Source of the DNA: RYN-433 sp036558265
GTDB taxonomy: Bacteria; Planctomycetota; Phycisphaerae; Tepidisphaerales; Tepidisphaeraceae
Direction: 5' to 3'
Assembly (NCBI GenBank): GCA_036558265.1
Contig: DATBFY010000374.1
Location: 1-18,281, forward strand
Length of the DNA: 18,281 nucleotides
This document shows, piece by piece, positions 1 to 6,510 of the stretch (positions are counted from its first letter, which is position 1; each line of letters starts with the position of its first letter). The translations under genes were made by a program, and so were the position numbers. The notes under the pieces are model-generated. The model saw only the letters and a list, made by a program, of their open reading frames with translations, made no database searches and had not been told where the DNA came from.

Positions 1-1
1 A

Positions 2-175
2 AAGGAGGCGGTCACCCTCGAGCCCGACACCTACCCGGACGTACCGGTGAAGTACTGGTACCCCACCGGACGAGACACGGAGATGGAAAAACAGGTGGCA
101 GCACGGTTGCGAAAGTTCTTGGAGCAGCGCCGGGGCGCGACGACGCAAGCGACTCTGAGTGCGGTCCGGCGATGA
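2..175 (+). CDS. C-terminal fragment of an unidentified protein (5' end outside window)
   Basis: An open frame enters from the left edge and runs 57 codons to a TGA at 173-175. The peptide starts KEAVTLEPDTYPDVPVKYWY and ends with a charged, probably helical stretch (MEKQVAARLRKFLEQRR) and a short basic tail. Its composition looks like real coding sequence, with balanced residues and GC-rich third positions. I do not recognise the family from this fragment. The gene converges on the amine oxidase gene, whose stop lies 55 bp further on. Confidence 0.6.
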   Translation, partial: KEAVTLEPDTYPDVPVKYWYPTGRDTEMEKQVAARLRKFLEQRRGATTQATLSAVRR

Positions 176-207
176 TGGAGGGCGAAACCGCAAGCGACTT
201 TGAATGC
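144..207. repeat. Imperfect 19-bp direct repeat spaced 45 bp apart
   Basis: CGCAAGCGACTCTGAGTGC at 144-162 recurs as CGCAAGCGACTTTGAATGC at 189-207, with 17 of 19 bases identical. The first copy lies in the last codons of the upstream gene and the second lies after its stop. It may be a small local duplication or two units of a dispersed repeat. Confidence 0.4.
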
Positions 208-219
208 CTTTCGCGAAAG
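208..219. terminator. 12-bp perfect palindrome between convergent genes
   Basis: CTTTCGCGAAAG is a perfect palindrome lying between the stop at 175 and the convergent stop at 231. Its position suits a bidirectional transcription end, but neither strand has a T-tract after it, so this is a weak call. Confidence 0.25.
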
Positions 220-230
220 AGGGGGAGTGC

Positions 231-1559
231 TCAGTGGCGATGCGCGAGGATCTCGTCGGCGGCGCGGTAACCGCTGGCGATGGCGCCGGCGACGGTGCCG
301 CTCATGCCGGGATGGGTCGCCTCGCCGGCGAAGAAGAGCGTCTGCTGAAGAGGCTCCGCCAGCGCCTCGACCGCTCCCGCGCCACCCACGGCGACGTAGC
401 TGTACGCCCCGCGCGCGAAGGGGTCATGCTGCCAGTCGGCCACCCGGAACGCCTGCAACCCTCGCTCGACCTGTGTCGCCTGCATTCCGAACAGGCGCGC
501 CAGTGATTCAACGGCGTGGGCCCGCACCCGCTCGTCGGGCCCGCCCGAAACCTCCAGCGCCTGCGGCCCGCCGACCCAGCCGACCAGCACCGGCACGCGA
601 GCGGCGGCCATCGTCCACCACGTCGGGAACGCGATCCCCCGCTCGCCCAGGTCCGCGTGAATCAACCCCGCCTCGGTCAGCCGTTCGCCCGCCGCCGGCA
701 CCTCACCGGTGTCCCAGAACGCCTGGTCAAACCGAAGCACGACCTTCACGACCGGCCCCGATTCCAGCTTCGCCAGCGCATCCTGCTTGGCCTGGATCGG
801 CGGCGAGAACTCGACCGCTCCCTCTTTGAGAACGCCCAGCGGCAGCGTGATCACGACCACCGGCGCGGTCCAGGTCTGTTCATCGCCATCGCGCGACCGT
901 GCAGCGACCGTCACCCGTCCGTTCGTCCATGCCACGTTTGTCACGATCCGTCCCAGGCGGAACTCGATCCGTTGCGGGTCGGCGCCGGCCGTCAGCCACC
1001 GCACGACACCGTCGTAGCCGTCGATCAGCCGGTACAACTTCGTTCCCTCGATCTCGTCGGCGTCCGCTTCGGCCTGGACGATCGATTTGGCGCTGATCCG
1101 CCGCGCGTCGGCGGCGTTGAAGCCTTCGACGTAGGCCATCGCCATGCGCACGGTCCTGGCGTCGAGCCGCTTGTGCGCGGCGATGAAGTCGGCGAAGGAC
1201 TGGTCTCTTCTCAGCCGCTTCATCCTGCCCAGGAGAGCGTCAAGCCGCTCCCAGAAGTCGTTCAGGCGGCGAAGCTTGCCGCGCTCGAAGTGCCAGTGTG
1301 TGTCGGGCACGTCATAGGCGACCAATCCGCCGGCCCGGAGGATGTCCCAGGTCTCTGGCGGGCGGCCATGGACGAACTCGGCGCCCATCTCGATCGGCAG
1401 CGGCCAGCCGTCCGGCCGGCGGGTGTCGATCCGGCCACCCAGGCGCTCGCGGGCTTCGAGGAGAATGACGCGGCGGCCCGCGCCGGTGAGTCGGCGTGCG
1501 GCGGCGAGTCCGGCGACGCCGCCGCCGAGGATGAGGACGTCGGCATCATCTTCGGGCAT
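231..1559 (-). CDS. Flavin-dependent amine oxidase (monoamine/polyamine oxidase family)
   Basis: This 442-aa protein is an FAD-dependent oxidoreductase of the flavin amine oxidase family. Members oxidise primary or secondary amines to imines or aldehydes with release of hydrogen peroxide. Residues 8-24 hold the dinucleotide-binding GGGVAG motif (12-17), followed by the acidic end of the second strand (LLEARE, E35) and the family signature GGRIDT (41-46). Near the C-terminus, FFAGEATHPGMSGTVAGAIASG is the second FAD-contacting segment. Its length is normal for the family. I chose the ATG at 1557-1559 because the Rossmann fold begins right after it. A TTG at 1593-1595 would add 12 His-rich residues not expected in the family. 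No clear ribosome site precedes either start. There is no signal peptide, so it is probably cytoplasmic. The substrate cannot be read from sequence. It is transcribed away from the isomerase-like gene at 1811. Confidence 0.9.
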   Translation of the reverse strand: MPEDDADVLILGGGVAGLAAARRLTGAGRRVILLEARERLGGRIDTRRPDGWPLPIEMGAEFVHGRPPETWDILRAGGLVAYDVPDTHWHFERGKLRRLNDFWERLDALLGRMKRLRRDQSFADFIAAHKRLDARTVRMAMAYVEGFNAADARRISAKSIVQAEADADEIEGTKLYRLIDGYDGVVRWLTAGADPQRIEFRLGRIVTNVAWTNGRVTVAARSRDGDEQTWTAPVVVITLPLGVLKEGAVEFSPPIQAKQDALAKLESGPVVKVVLRFDQAFWDTGEVPAAGERLTEAGLIHADLGERGIAFPTWWTMAAARVPVLVGWVGGPQALEVSGGPDERVRAHAVESLARLFGMQATQVERGLQAFRVADWQHDPFARGAYSYVAVGGAGAVEALAEPLQQTLFFAGEATHPGMSGTVAGAIASGYRAADEILAHRH

Positions 1560-1646
1560 CGGGGCATGATGGCGGTGGTGGAGCCGGGGTGGCAATCGGC
1601 AAATTGGAGTAGATGGTTGGTGTTTCGAAGGAGACCCTCACCCCGG

Positions 1647-1737
1647 CCCTCTCCCGGAGTACCGGGCGAGGGAGAAAGATTGCGGCGTACCGGGAGAGGG
1701 AGAAGCGGCTCGGACGGAGCCTCGCCCTCCCGGGTAC
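1647..1737. repeat. GC-rich palindromic intergenic repeat
   Basis: CCCTCTCCCGG (1647-1657) faces CCGGGCGAGGG (1662-1672) across an AGTA loop, giving an 11-bp stem with one mismatch. The right arm recurs as GTACCGGGAGAGGGAG at 1687-1702, and an inverted relative (CTCGCCCTCCCGGGTAC) ends at 1737. This looks like a REP-type element or a nested set of them. It fills the divergent intergenic region between the amine oxidase and isomerase-like genes. Confidence 0.55.
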
Positions 1738-1752
1738 GAACGACGGTTTCGC

Positions 1753-1782
1753 TTGCGTGGGGTGGTCGGGTTCGGGCAGAAT
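1753..1782 (+). promoter_or_regulatory. Weak candidate promoter for the isomerase-like/MFS operon
   Basis: TTGCGT (1753-1758) and CAGAAT (1777-1782) are separated by 18 bp and lie 29 bp upstream of the ATG at 1811. Both hexamers are only partial matches to the housekeeping consensus. Confidence 0.25.
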
Positions 1783-1810
1783 GGGTTTCCACGCTTTGGA
1801 GGAAACCGCG

Positions 1811-2740
1811 ATGCCCGATCCGATCGACCGCAGGGACGTGTTGAAGCTGGGCGCCGCCGCGCTCGCCGCGACGCCACTTGTCGCCGCCGCCGCCGCGGCC
1901 GCCGACAACGCCGCGCCCCCACCGGGGCAGAAGCGCCCGCTGAAGAAGGCCTACTTCGGCCTGCCCAAGGGCGGATCGCTCATTGAGCAGATGAAGATCC
2001 TCAAAGAAGCGGGCTTCGACGGCCTGCAGCTCAACATGCCCGCCAAAGCTCTGCCGGTCGACAAGGTGCAGGAGGCGCTCAAGGAGAGCGGCCTGCAACT
2101 GGAGGGCACGTGCGACTCGGAGCACTGGCGGCTTCACCTGTCGAGCCCGGACGCTTCCATCCGCAAGGCGGGGCTGGACAACCTGATGGAGTCGATGCGG
2201 CAGGCCAAGGCGCTGGGGGGCACGTCGGTGCTGCTGGTGCCGGGCGTGGTGAACGAGCAGGTCGCGTACGACGACGCCTACAAGCGCTCGCAGGAGGAGA
2301 TCCGCAAGGCCGTGCCGCTGGCGCAGGAACTGGGCGTGCGCATCGCGGTGGAGAACGTCTGGAACAACCTGCACCTCAGTCCCCTGGAGGCCGCGCGCTA
2401 CGTGGACGAGATCGGCTCGCCGATGGTCGGGTGGTACTTCGACATCGGCAACGTGCTCAAGTTCGGCTGGCCGGAGCAGTGGATCCACATCCTGGGCAAG
2501 CGGATCATGAAGATCCACGTGAAGGAGTACGACAAGAAGCTGATGGACAAGCAGGGCCCGGGGGCGGGGTTCCGGGTGGACCTGTTGGAGGGTTCGAACA
2601 ACTGGCACGCGATCATGCGGGCGCTGGATGATGTGGGGTACACGACGGGCGACAACTGGGCGACGATCGAGATGCCGGGGGGCGATGCGGCGCGGATGAA
2701 GACGCTGTCGGGGCAGTTGGATCGGATTTTGGCGTCGTAG
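1811..2740 (+). CDS. Tat-exported sugar phosphate isomerase/epimerase-like TIM-barrel protein
   Basis: This 309-aa protein belongs to the xylose isomerase-like TIM-barrel (AP endonuclease 2) superfamily, whose members isomerise or epimerise sugars and related hydroxy-acids with a divalent metal. The N-terminus has a twin-arginine motif (DRRDVLKLG, R7-R8) and an Ala-rich hydrophobic stretch (14-31), which indicates Tat export. The expected metal-ligand set is present: E181 (AVENVWNN), D211 (YFDIGN), H236 (KIHVKEYD) and E287 (ATIEMPGG). I chose the ATG at 1811 because GGAGGA (1798-1803) sits 7 nt upstream and the Tat signal begins there; the open frame continues upstream to 1613 but through repeat DNA. 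The MFS gene follows after 25 bp, so the two are probably one operon. The substrate is unknown. A role in handling a sugar or a sugar acid outside the cytoplasm is an inference from the Tat signal and the transporter. Confidence 0.85.
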   Translation: MPDPIDRRDVLKLGAAALAATPLVAAAAAAADNAAPPPGQKRPLKKAYFGLPKGGSLIEQMKILKEAGFDGLQLNMPAKALPVDKVQEALKESGLQLEGTCDSEHWRLHLSSPDASIRKAGLDNLMESMRQAKALGGTSVLLVPGVVNEQVAYDDAYKRSQEEIRKAVPLAQELGVRIAVENVWNNLHLSPLEAARYVDEIGSPMVGWYFDIGNVLKFGWPEQWIHILGKRIMKIHVKEYDKKLMDKQGPGAGFRVDLLEGSNNWHAIMRALDDVGYTTGDNWATIEMPGGDAARMKTLSGQLDRILAS

Positions 2741-2757
2741 ACGCGTTCGCGGCGAAT

Positions 2758-2762
2758 GGAGG
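2758..2762 (+). promoter_or_regulatory. Ribosome binding site for the MFS transporter
   Basis: GGAGG lies 3 nt before the ATG at 2766. The spacing is short, but no other start in the frame has a comparable site. Confidence 0.5.
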
Positions 2763-2765
2763 CAC

Positions 2766-4061
2766 ATGAGTCAGACTGTCGTTGAATACGAGGTGCGTCC
2801 ACGGTTGACGGGGGCGCAGTGGAAGTCGGGGATCGCGGCGTGGCTTGGCTGGCTGTTCGACGGCCTTGACATGCACCTCTACACGATCGTGGCGGCGTCG
2901 TTCGTGGGGGAGCTGATGCTGGCCGACCCGACGTCGGCGGCGGTAAAGGAAAAGTCATCGTACATCCAGGCGGCGTTCCTGATCGGGTGGGCGCTGGGTG
3001 GCGGGTTCTTCGGGCGTATCGGCGACCGCCTGGGTCGCGCGCGCGCCCTGGCGCTCACGATCATCACCTATGCCGCGTTCACCGGACTTTCGTCGGTCTC
3101 GCAGACCTGGTGGCAGTTGATGATCTTCCGGTTCCTGGCGGCGCTGGGGATCGGCGGTGAGTGGGCGGTCGGTTCCTCACTGCTTTCGGAAACCTGGCCG
3201 AAGTCGTGGCGGCCGTGGATCGCGGCGGTGCTGCAGACGGCGGTCAACATCGGCGTAATGCTCGCGTACGTGGCGACGTACCTGTTCGCCGGGTTTACGA
3301 CCCAGCGCTACGTGTTCCTCGTCGGGGTGCTGCCGGCGCTGGTGGTCTTCTGGATCCGCCGATCGGTCCCCGAGCCCGAGGAGTGGCACACAGCCGCGAC
3401 GAGCGCGGCCAAGCACCCGCCGATGGCGGACCTCTTTCGCGGGCGGGTGCGCCGGATCACGCTGCTGACGATCGTCGTGTGCGCCTGCTCGCTGACGGCG
3501 TGGTGGGCGTACATGTTCTGGACACCCCAGTTGATGCGGCAACTGCCGGAGGTGGCGAGTTGGACGCCGGCGGACAAGAACCGCCTGGCGAGCACCACGC
3601 TGGGCGTGTTGATCGGCTGCTCGATCCCGGGGAACTTCTTCGCGGGCTGGCTCGCGAAACTCGCAGGCTTCCGGCGCGGGATCGCGCTGATGTGCGTGGG
3701 GTTCTTCCTGTCGGTCTACTTCTGCTGGAACGTGCCGCGGTCGCACACGGTGCTGCTGTGGGTTTACATCCCGCTGGTGGGCTTCTTTTCGGGGATCTTC
3801 GGGCTCTTCACGATGTACCTGCCGCCGCTGTTTCCCACGCTGCTGCGGACGACGGGGGCGGGGTTCTCGTACAACATCGGTCGGATCGTGGCGGCGGTCG
3901 GGACGGTCGTGTTCGGGAAGATGGCGGTCAACAACACGCTTGGGGATTTGCGGCAGCCTCTCTTGTATGGGGCATTCCTGTTCATCCCCGCGACGGTTGC
4001 GGCGCTGCTGTTACCCGATCTGAAAGATGCGCCGGCGGGGCCGGTTGAGCCGGTTGAGTAG
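2766..4061 (+). CDS. MFS transporter (metabolite/sugar-acid:H+ symporter type)
   Basis: This 431-aa integral membrane protein has the typical length and hydrophobic periodicity of a 12-helix major facilitator. The first helix carries GWLFDGLDMHL (D32, D35), as in aromatic-acid and sialic-acid symporters. The loop between helices 2 and 3 has the MFS signature GRIGDRLGRAR (83-93). LGIGGEWAVGSS, around 127-138, is a conserved helix-4 motif of the same subgroup. A cytoplasmic central loop with charged residues precedes helix 7. The C-terminus (DLKDAPAGPVEPVE) is hydrophilic. It is probably co-transcribed with the upstream Tat-exported isomerase-like protein, only 25 bp away, which suggests uptake of that enzyme's substrate or product. 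The exact substrate is not readable from sequence; a sugar acid or organic acid is the most likely class. Confidence 0.88.
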   Translation: MSQTVVEYEVRPRLTGAQWKSGIAAWLGWLFDGLDMHLYTIVAASFVGELMLADPTSAAVKEKSSYIQAAFLIGWALGGGFFGRIGDRLGRARALALTIITYAAFTGLSSVSQTWWQLMIFRFLAALGIGGEWAVGSSLLSETWPKSWRPWIAAVLQTAVNIGVMLAYVATYLFAGFTTQRYVFLVGVLPALVVFWIRRSVPEPEEWHTAATSAAKHPPMADLFRGRVRRITLLTIVVCACSLTAWWAYMFWTPQLMRQLPEVASWTPADKNRLASTTLGVLIGCSIPGNFFAGWLAKLAGFRRGIALMCVGFFLSVYFCWNVPRSHTVLLWVYIPLVGFFSGIFGLFTMYLPPLFPTLLRTTGAGFSYNIGRIVAAVGTVVFGKMAVNNTLGDLRQPLLYGAFLFIPATVAALLLPDLKDAPAGPVEPVE

Positions 4062-4078
4062 CAGGCAAGTTCCTCTTC

Positions 4079-4095
4079 GACGGCGCTTAGCCGTC
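4079..4095 (+). terminator. Short hairpin after the MFS gene
   Basis: GACGGC and GCCGTC form a perfect 6-bp stem with a 5-nt loop, 18 bp after the MFS stop. No T-tract follows, and the 3' arm overlaps the start of the repeat element at 4093, so a terminator role is uncertain. Confidence 0.3.
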
Positions 4096-4212
4096 ATCCT
4101 GAGCGAAGCGAAGAGCCTGCCCTGAGCTTGTCGAAGGGATCTGGTTGGGTGGCGGAGCGATCGTCTGTTCCCGGCAAGATCCTTCGGTCGTCTTAGACTC
4201 CCTCAGGATGAC
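4093..4212. repeat. 120-bp inverted-repeat intergenic element, copy 1 (GTCATCCTGAG family)
   Basis: The element is bounded by perfect 11-bp terminal inverted repeats, GTCATCCTGAG (4093-4103) and CTCAGGATGAC (4202-4212). Internally it shares an identical 36-bp block (4109-4144) with the second copy at 13361-13396, and both right halves contain CAAGATCCTTCGGTCGT. It has no coding capacity and resembles a MITE or large REP hairpin. The two copies have the same orientation. Confidence 0.85.
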
Positions 4213-4244
4213 CCATCCGGGCGTTCATCCCTGCACAACCGGAA

Positions 4245-4302
4245 CACTTTCACGTTTGGGTCGTATCAGTCCTCCCGGACCGCGAGATATCGCACTTTCA
4301 CG
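4245..4302 (+). promoter_or_regulatory. 10-bp direct repeat upstream of the beta-helix surface protein
   Basis: CACTTTCACG occurs at 4245-4254 and again at 4293-4302, 48 bp apart, within 111 bp of the start codon at 4356. The spacing is not far from five helical turns, so a regulator site is possible, but nothing else supports it. Confidence 0.2.
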
Positions 4303-4343
4303 CTGCGGTTGAGCTTCCCCCCTGTCGATGAAACCGGTGCCGG

Positions 4344-4350
4344 AAGGGAG
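4344..4350 (+). promoter_or_regulatory. Ribosome binding site for the beta-helix surface protein
   Basis: AAGGGAG ends 5 nt before the ATG at 4356 and supports that start. Confidence 0.55.
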
Positions 4351-4355
4351 AATTA

Positions 4356-6341
4356 ATGCTGAGGAAGTCGTCTCGTCTCAACGCTCGCACCGTCTTTGCA
4401 AACTCATCCCATCCCATCGAACCGCTGGAATCCCGCCTGTTGATGGCGGTGTTCGCGGTGACCAACAGCAATGACTCGGGGGCCGGGTCGCTGCGCGATG
4501 CGCTCACACGCTCGAACAACACCACGGGCCTGGACACGATCGTCTTCAACATCACGTCGGCGTCCAGGGTGATCCGGCCGGCGTCGGCGCTGCCGGACGT
4601 GTGGGATCCGGCGGTCGTGGACGCGACGACCCAGCCCGGCTACGCGGGCGCGCCCCTCGTGCAGATTGACGGGGCAGCGGCGGGTGCGAACGTCAGCGGG
4701 CTCAAGCTGTGGGGCGGATCGACGGTCAAGGGCCTGTCGATCACGCGCTTTACCGCCAGCGCCGTGGACATCCTGGGGCGCGGCATCGCGGTCGGCAACA
4801 TCGTGCAGGCGAACTGGCTTGGATTGGACCTTTCGGGCGCGGCGGCGGGGAACGGCGTACACGGGGTGGGCGTGTATACGGGGGACAACCTGATCGGCGG
4901 ACCGGACGTTTCGGCGCGCAACGTGATCTCCGCGAACAACCACGGGATCTTCATCCAGGGGACGACGGCGTCGAACAACACGGTGCAGAACAATTACTTC
5001 GGCACCGATCCGAGCGGCACGCGGGCGCGGGGGAACGTCCGCAACGGCGTGGGCATCCAGAACGCGCCGGACAACTGGGTGCTGTCGAACGTGATCTCCG
5101 CCAACGGCGACGACGGCATCATCATCCTGGGCAGCGGCGCGACGAACAACGGCGTGCAGAGCAATCTGGTGGGCCTGGCCGCCGACGGCGTGACCCCGCT
5201 GGGGAACAAGATGTACGGCATCGAGATCCAGTCGGCGGCGAACACGATCGGCGGGCCGCACTACGCGCAGCGGAACGTCTTCTCGGCCAACGCCGATGCG
5301 GGAATCGTGCTCTACACCGCCGGCGCGACGACCAATCTCATTCGCGGCAACTACATCGGCACGGACCTGAACGGGACGCTGGACCTGGGCAACGTCTGGC
5401 AGGGCGTGGCCATCTCCGGGGCCGTGGGCAATCACATCACGGGCAACCTGATCTCGGGGAACAACGCCGAGGGCGTGGGCATCTTCCCGGGGAACAACAA
5501 CACGGTGGATGGGAACACGATCGGGTTTGGCGCGACCGGCGCGAACCTGCCCAACGGCACCTGGCCGGCGACGGTGATCAACGGATCGACCGGGAATGTC
5601 GTGACCGGCAATTACATCGCGAAGCATCCCTCGGGGGCGATCGTGAGCACGGGGGCGAATACCGTCAGCCCGAACTTTGCCGCGCCGCCGGTCGCGCCGG
5701 ACGTCACGCCGCCGCGCGTGCTGTCGGCGACGTTCGTTTACGATGCGCCACCGCAGAAACTGAAGTACGCGTTCAGCGAGGACGTGTCGGCGTCGCTGTC
5801 ACTGGCCGATGTGAGCGTGGTGAATGCGGTGAGCGGGAAAAGTTACAGCCCAAGCTCGCTGGCGTATGACCGTCAGAGCAACACCGCGACGTTCACGTTC
5901 GTTACTCCCCTGCCGCGGGGGACGTATCGCGCGTCGCTGTTGGGGGATGCGATCACGGACGCGACGGGCAACAAGCTCGACGGTAACGGCGACGGCGCGG
6001 CGGGCGGGACACAGGTGCTGAGCTTCGGCTATCTGCCGGGCGACGCGACCGGAGACGGAAGCGTGGACTTCAATGACCTCGCCCGACTTTCGCAAAATTA
6101 TAATATGGGCGGAAAAGCATGGGCTCAGGGGGATTTCACCGGCGACGGGGTCGTGGATTTCAACGATCTGGCGGTGCTCTCGCAGAACTACAACACTTCG
6201 CTGAGCGCGGCGGTGGGTGGGGCACCGATCGGCGCGGCGGTTTGGGTCGCAGGCGTGCAACCCCAAGCGGCGCCTGCGCTTGCCCGCTCTCCCATTTCTC
6301 CCAAGCGACACAGAACAATCTTCGCCGACCAGCGTATTTGA
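4356..6341 (+). CDS. Surface beta-helix protein with Ig-like and dockerin-type C-terminus
   Basis: This is a 661-aa predicted extracytoplasmic protein. The N-terminus has IEPLESRLLMA (21-31), a motif that I recall as the LEPR-XLL-type signature of large planctomycete surface proteins; no ordinary hydrophobic signal peptide is visible. Then follows VTNSNDSGAGSLRDAL, the usual cap of extracellular right-handed beta-helices. A beta-helix runs from about residue 100 to 440, with at least five related units containing N-x-I-S-A-N, G-I-x-I and Y-F/I-G-T-D (for example NNYFGTDPSGT and GNYIGTDLNGT). An Ig-like domain (about 449-558) contains a Ca-site-like LDGNGDG. A dockerin-like pair of 12-residue EF-hand loops lies at D563-D574 and D593-D604. 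The tail is short and basic. Function is unknown; adhesion, or binding or cleaving a polysaccharide, are possible. The C-terminal module closely matches that of the next gene. Confidence 0.85.
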   Translation: MLRKSSRLNARTVFANSSHPIEPLESRLLMAVFAVTNSNDSGAGSLRDALTRSNNTTGLDTIVFNITSASRVIRPASALPDVWDPAVVDATTQPGYAGAPLVQIDGAAAGANVSGLKLWGGSTVKGLSITRFTASAVDILGRGIAVGNIVQANWLGLDLSGAAAGNGVHGVGVYTGDNLIGGPDVSARNVISANNHGIFIQGTTASNNTVQNNYFGTDPSGTRARGNVRNGVGIQNAPDNWVLSNVISANGDDGIIILGSGATNNGVQSNLVGLAADGVTPLGNKMYGIEIQSAANTIGGPHYAQRNVFSANADAGIVLYTAGATTNLIRGNYIGTDLNGTLDLGNVWQGVAISGAVGNHITGNLISGNNAEGVGIFPGNNNTVDGNTIGFGATGANLPNGTWPATVINGSTGNVVTGNYIAKHPSGAIVSTGANTVSPNFAAPPVAPDVTPPRVLSATFVYDAPPQKLKYAFSEDVSASLSLADVSVVNAVSGKSYSPSSLAYDRQSNTATFTFVTPLPRGTYRASLLGDAITDATGNKLDGNGDGAAGGTQVLSFGYLPGDATGDGSVDFNDLARLSQNYNMGGKAWAQGDFTGDGVVDFNDLAVLSQNYNTSLSAAVGGAPIGAAVWVAGVQPQAAPALARSPISPKRHRTIFADQRI

Positions 6342-6351
6342 CAATACCGAA

Positions 6352-6369
6352 GGGTGCCCGTGTGCACCC
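6352..6369 (+). terminator. Candidate hairpin after the beta-helix protein gene
   Basis: GGGTGC and GCACCC form a 6-bp stem with a 6-nt loop, 10 bp after the stop. Only a mixed C/T run follows, so it would be a weak intrinsic terminator. Confidence 0.3.
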
Positions 6370-6413
6370 GTCCCCTTTACGCTGGCGCAGCCTGTGGCCC
6401 TCCAATTCTTTGA

Positions 6414-6442
6414 TTGAAATCCACTCCTCGCGCCGTTACAAA
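6414..6442 (+). promoter_or_regulatory. Candidate promoter for the CotH giant gene
   Basis: TTGAAA (6414-6419) and TACAAA (6437-6442) are separated by 17 bp in an AT-rich patch unlike the surrounding DNA. They match the housekeeping hexamers at five and four positions. The start codon lies 68 bp downstream. Confidence 0.4.
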
Positions 6443-6450
6443 TTAACCAT

Positions 6451-6491
6451 CCCTTAACTGAGGGCGCCCTGCAACAGTCGGCGTTTAAGGG
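6451..6491 (+). other. Possible 5'-leader hairpin before the CotH giant gene
   Basis: CCCTTAA (6451-6457) can pair with TTAAGGG (6485-6491), enclosing a GGGCGCCC palindrome (6462-6469). The structure ends 7 nt before the GGCGAGGA ribosome site (6497-6504) of the gene starting at 6511, so it could affect translation or mRNA stability. Confidence 0.3.
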
Positions 6492-6510
6492 AACTCGGCG
6501 AGGATACTTC

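Noticed and set aside
1560..1595. TTG start adding 12 residues to the amine oxidase
   Set aside because: The added residues are His/Pro-rich and precede a Rossmann fold that normally lies at the very N-terminus.
1613..1810. 66-codon N-terminal extension of the isomerase-like protein
   Set aside because: It translates the palindromic repeat, whereas the ATG at 1811 has a good ribosome site and starts a Tat signal.
1262..2767. 501-codon - strand frame across the amine oxidase N-terminus and the isomerase-like gene
   Set aside because: It overlaps two well-supported genes and the palindromic repeat; the product is Arg/His/Leu-rich without a motif.
4404..5627. 407-codon - strand frame opposite the beta-helix gene
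   Set aside because: The beta-helix repeats on the + strand account for this sequence; the reverse product is an Arg/Val-rich string.
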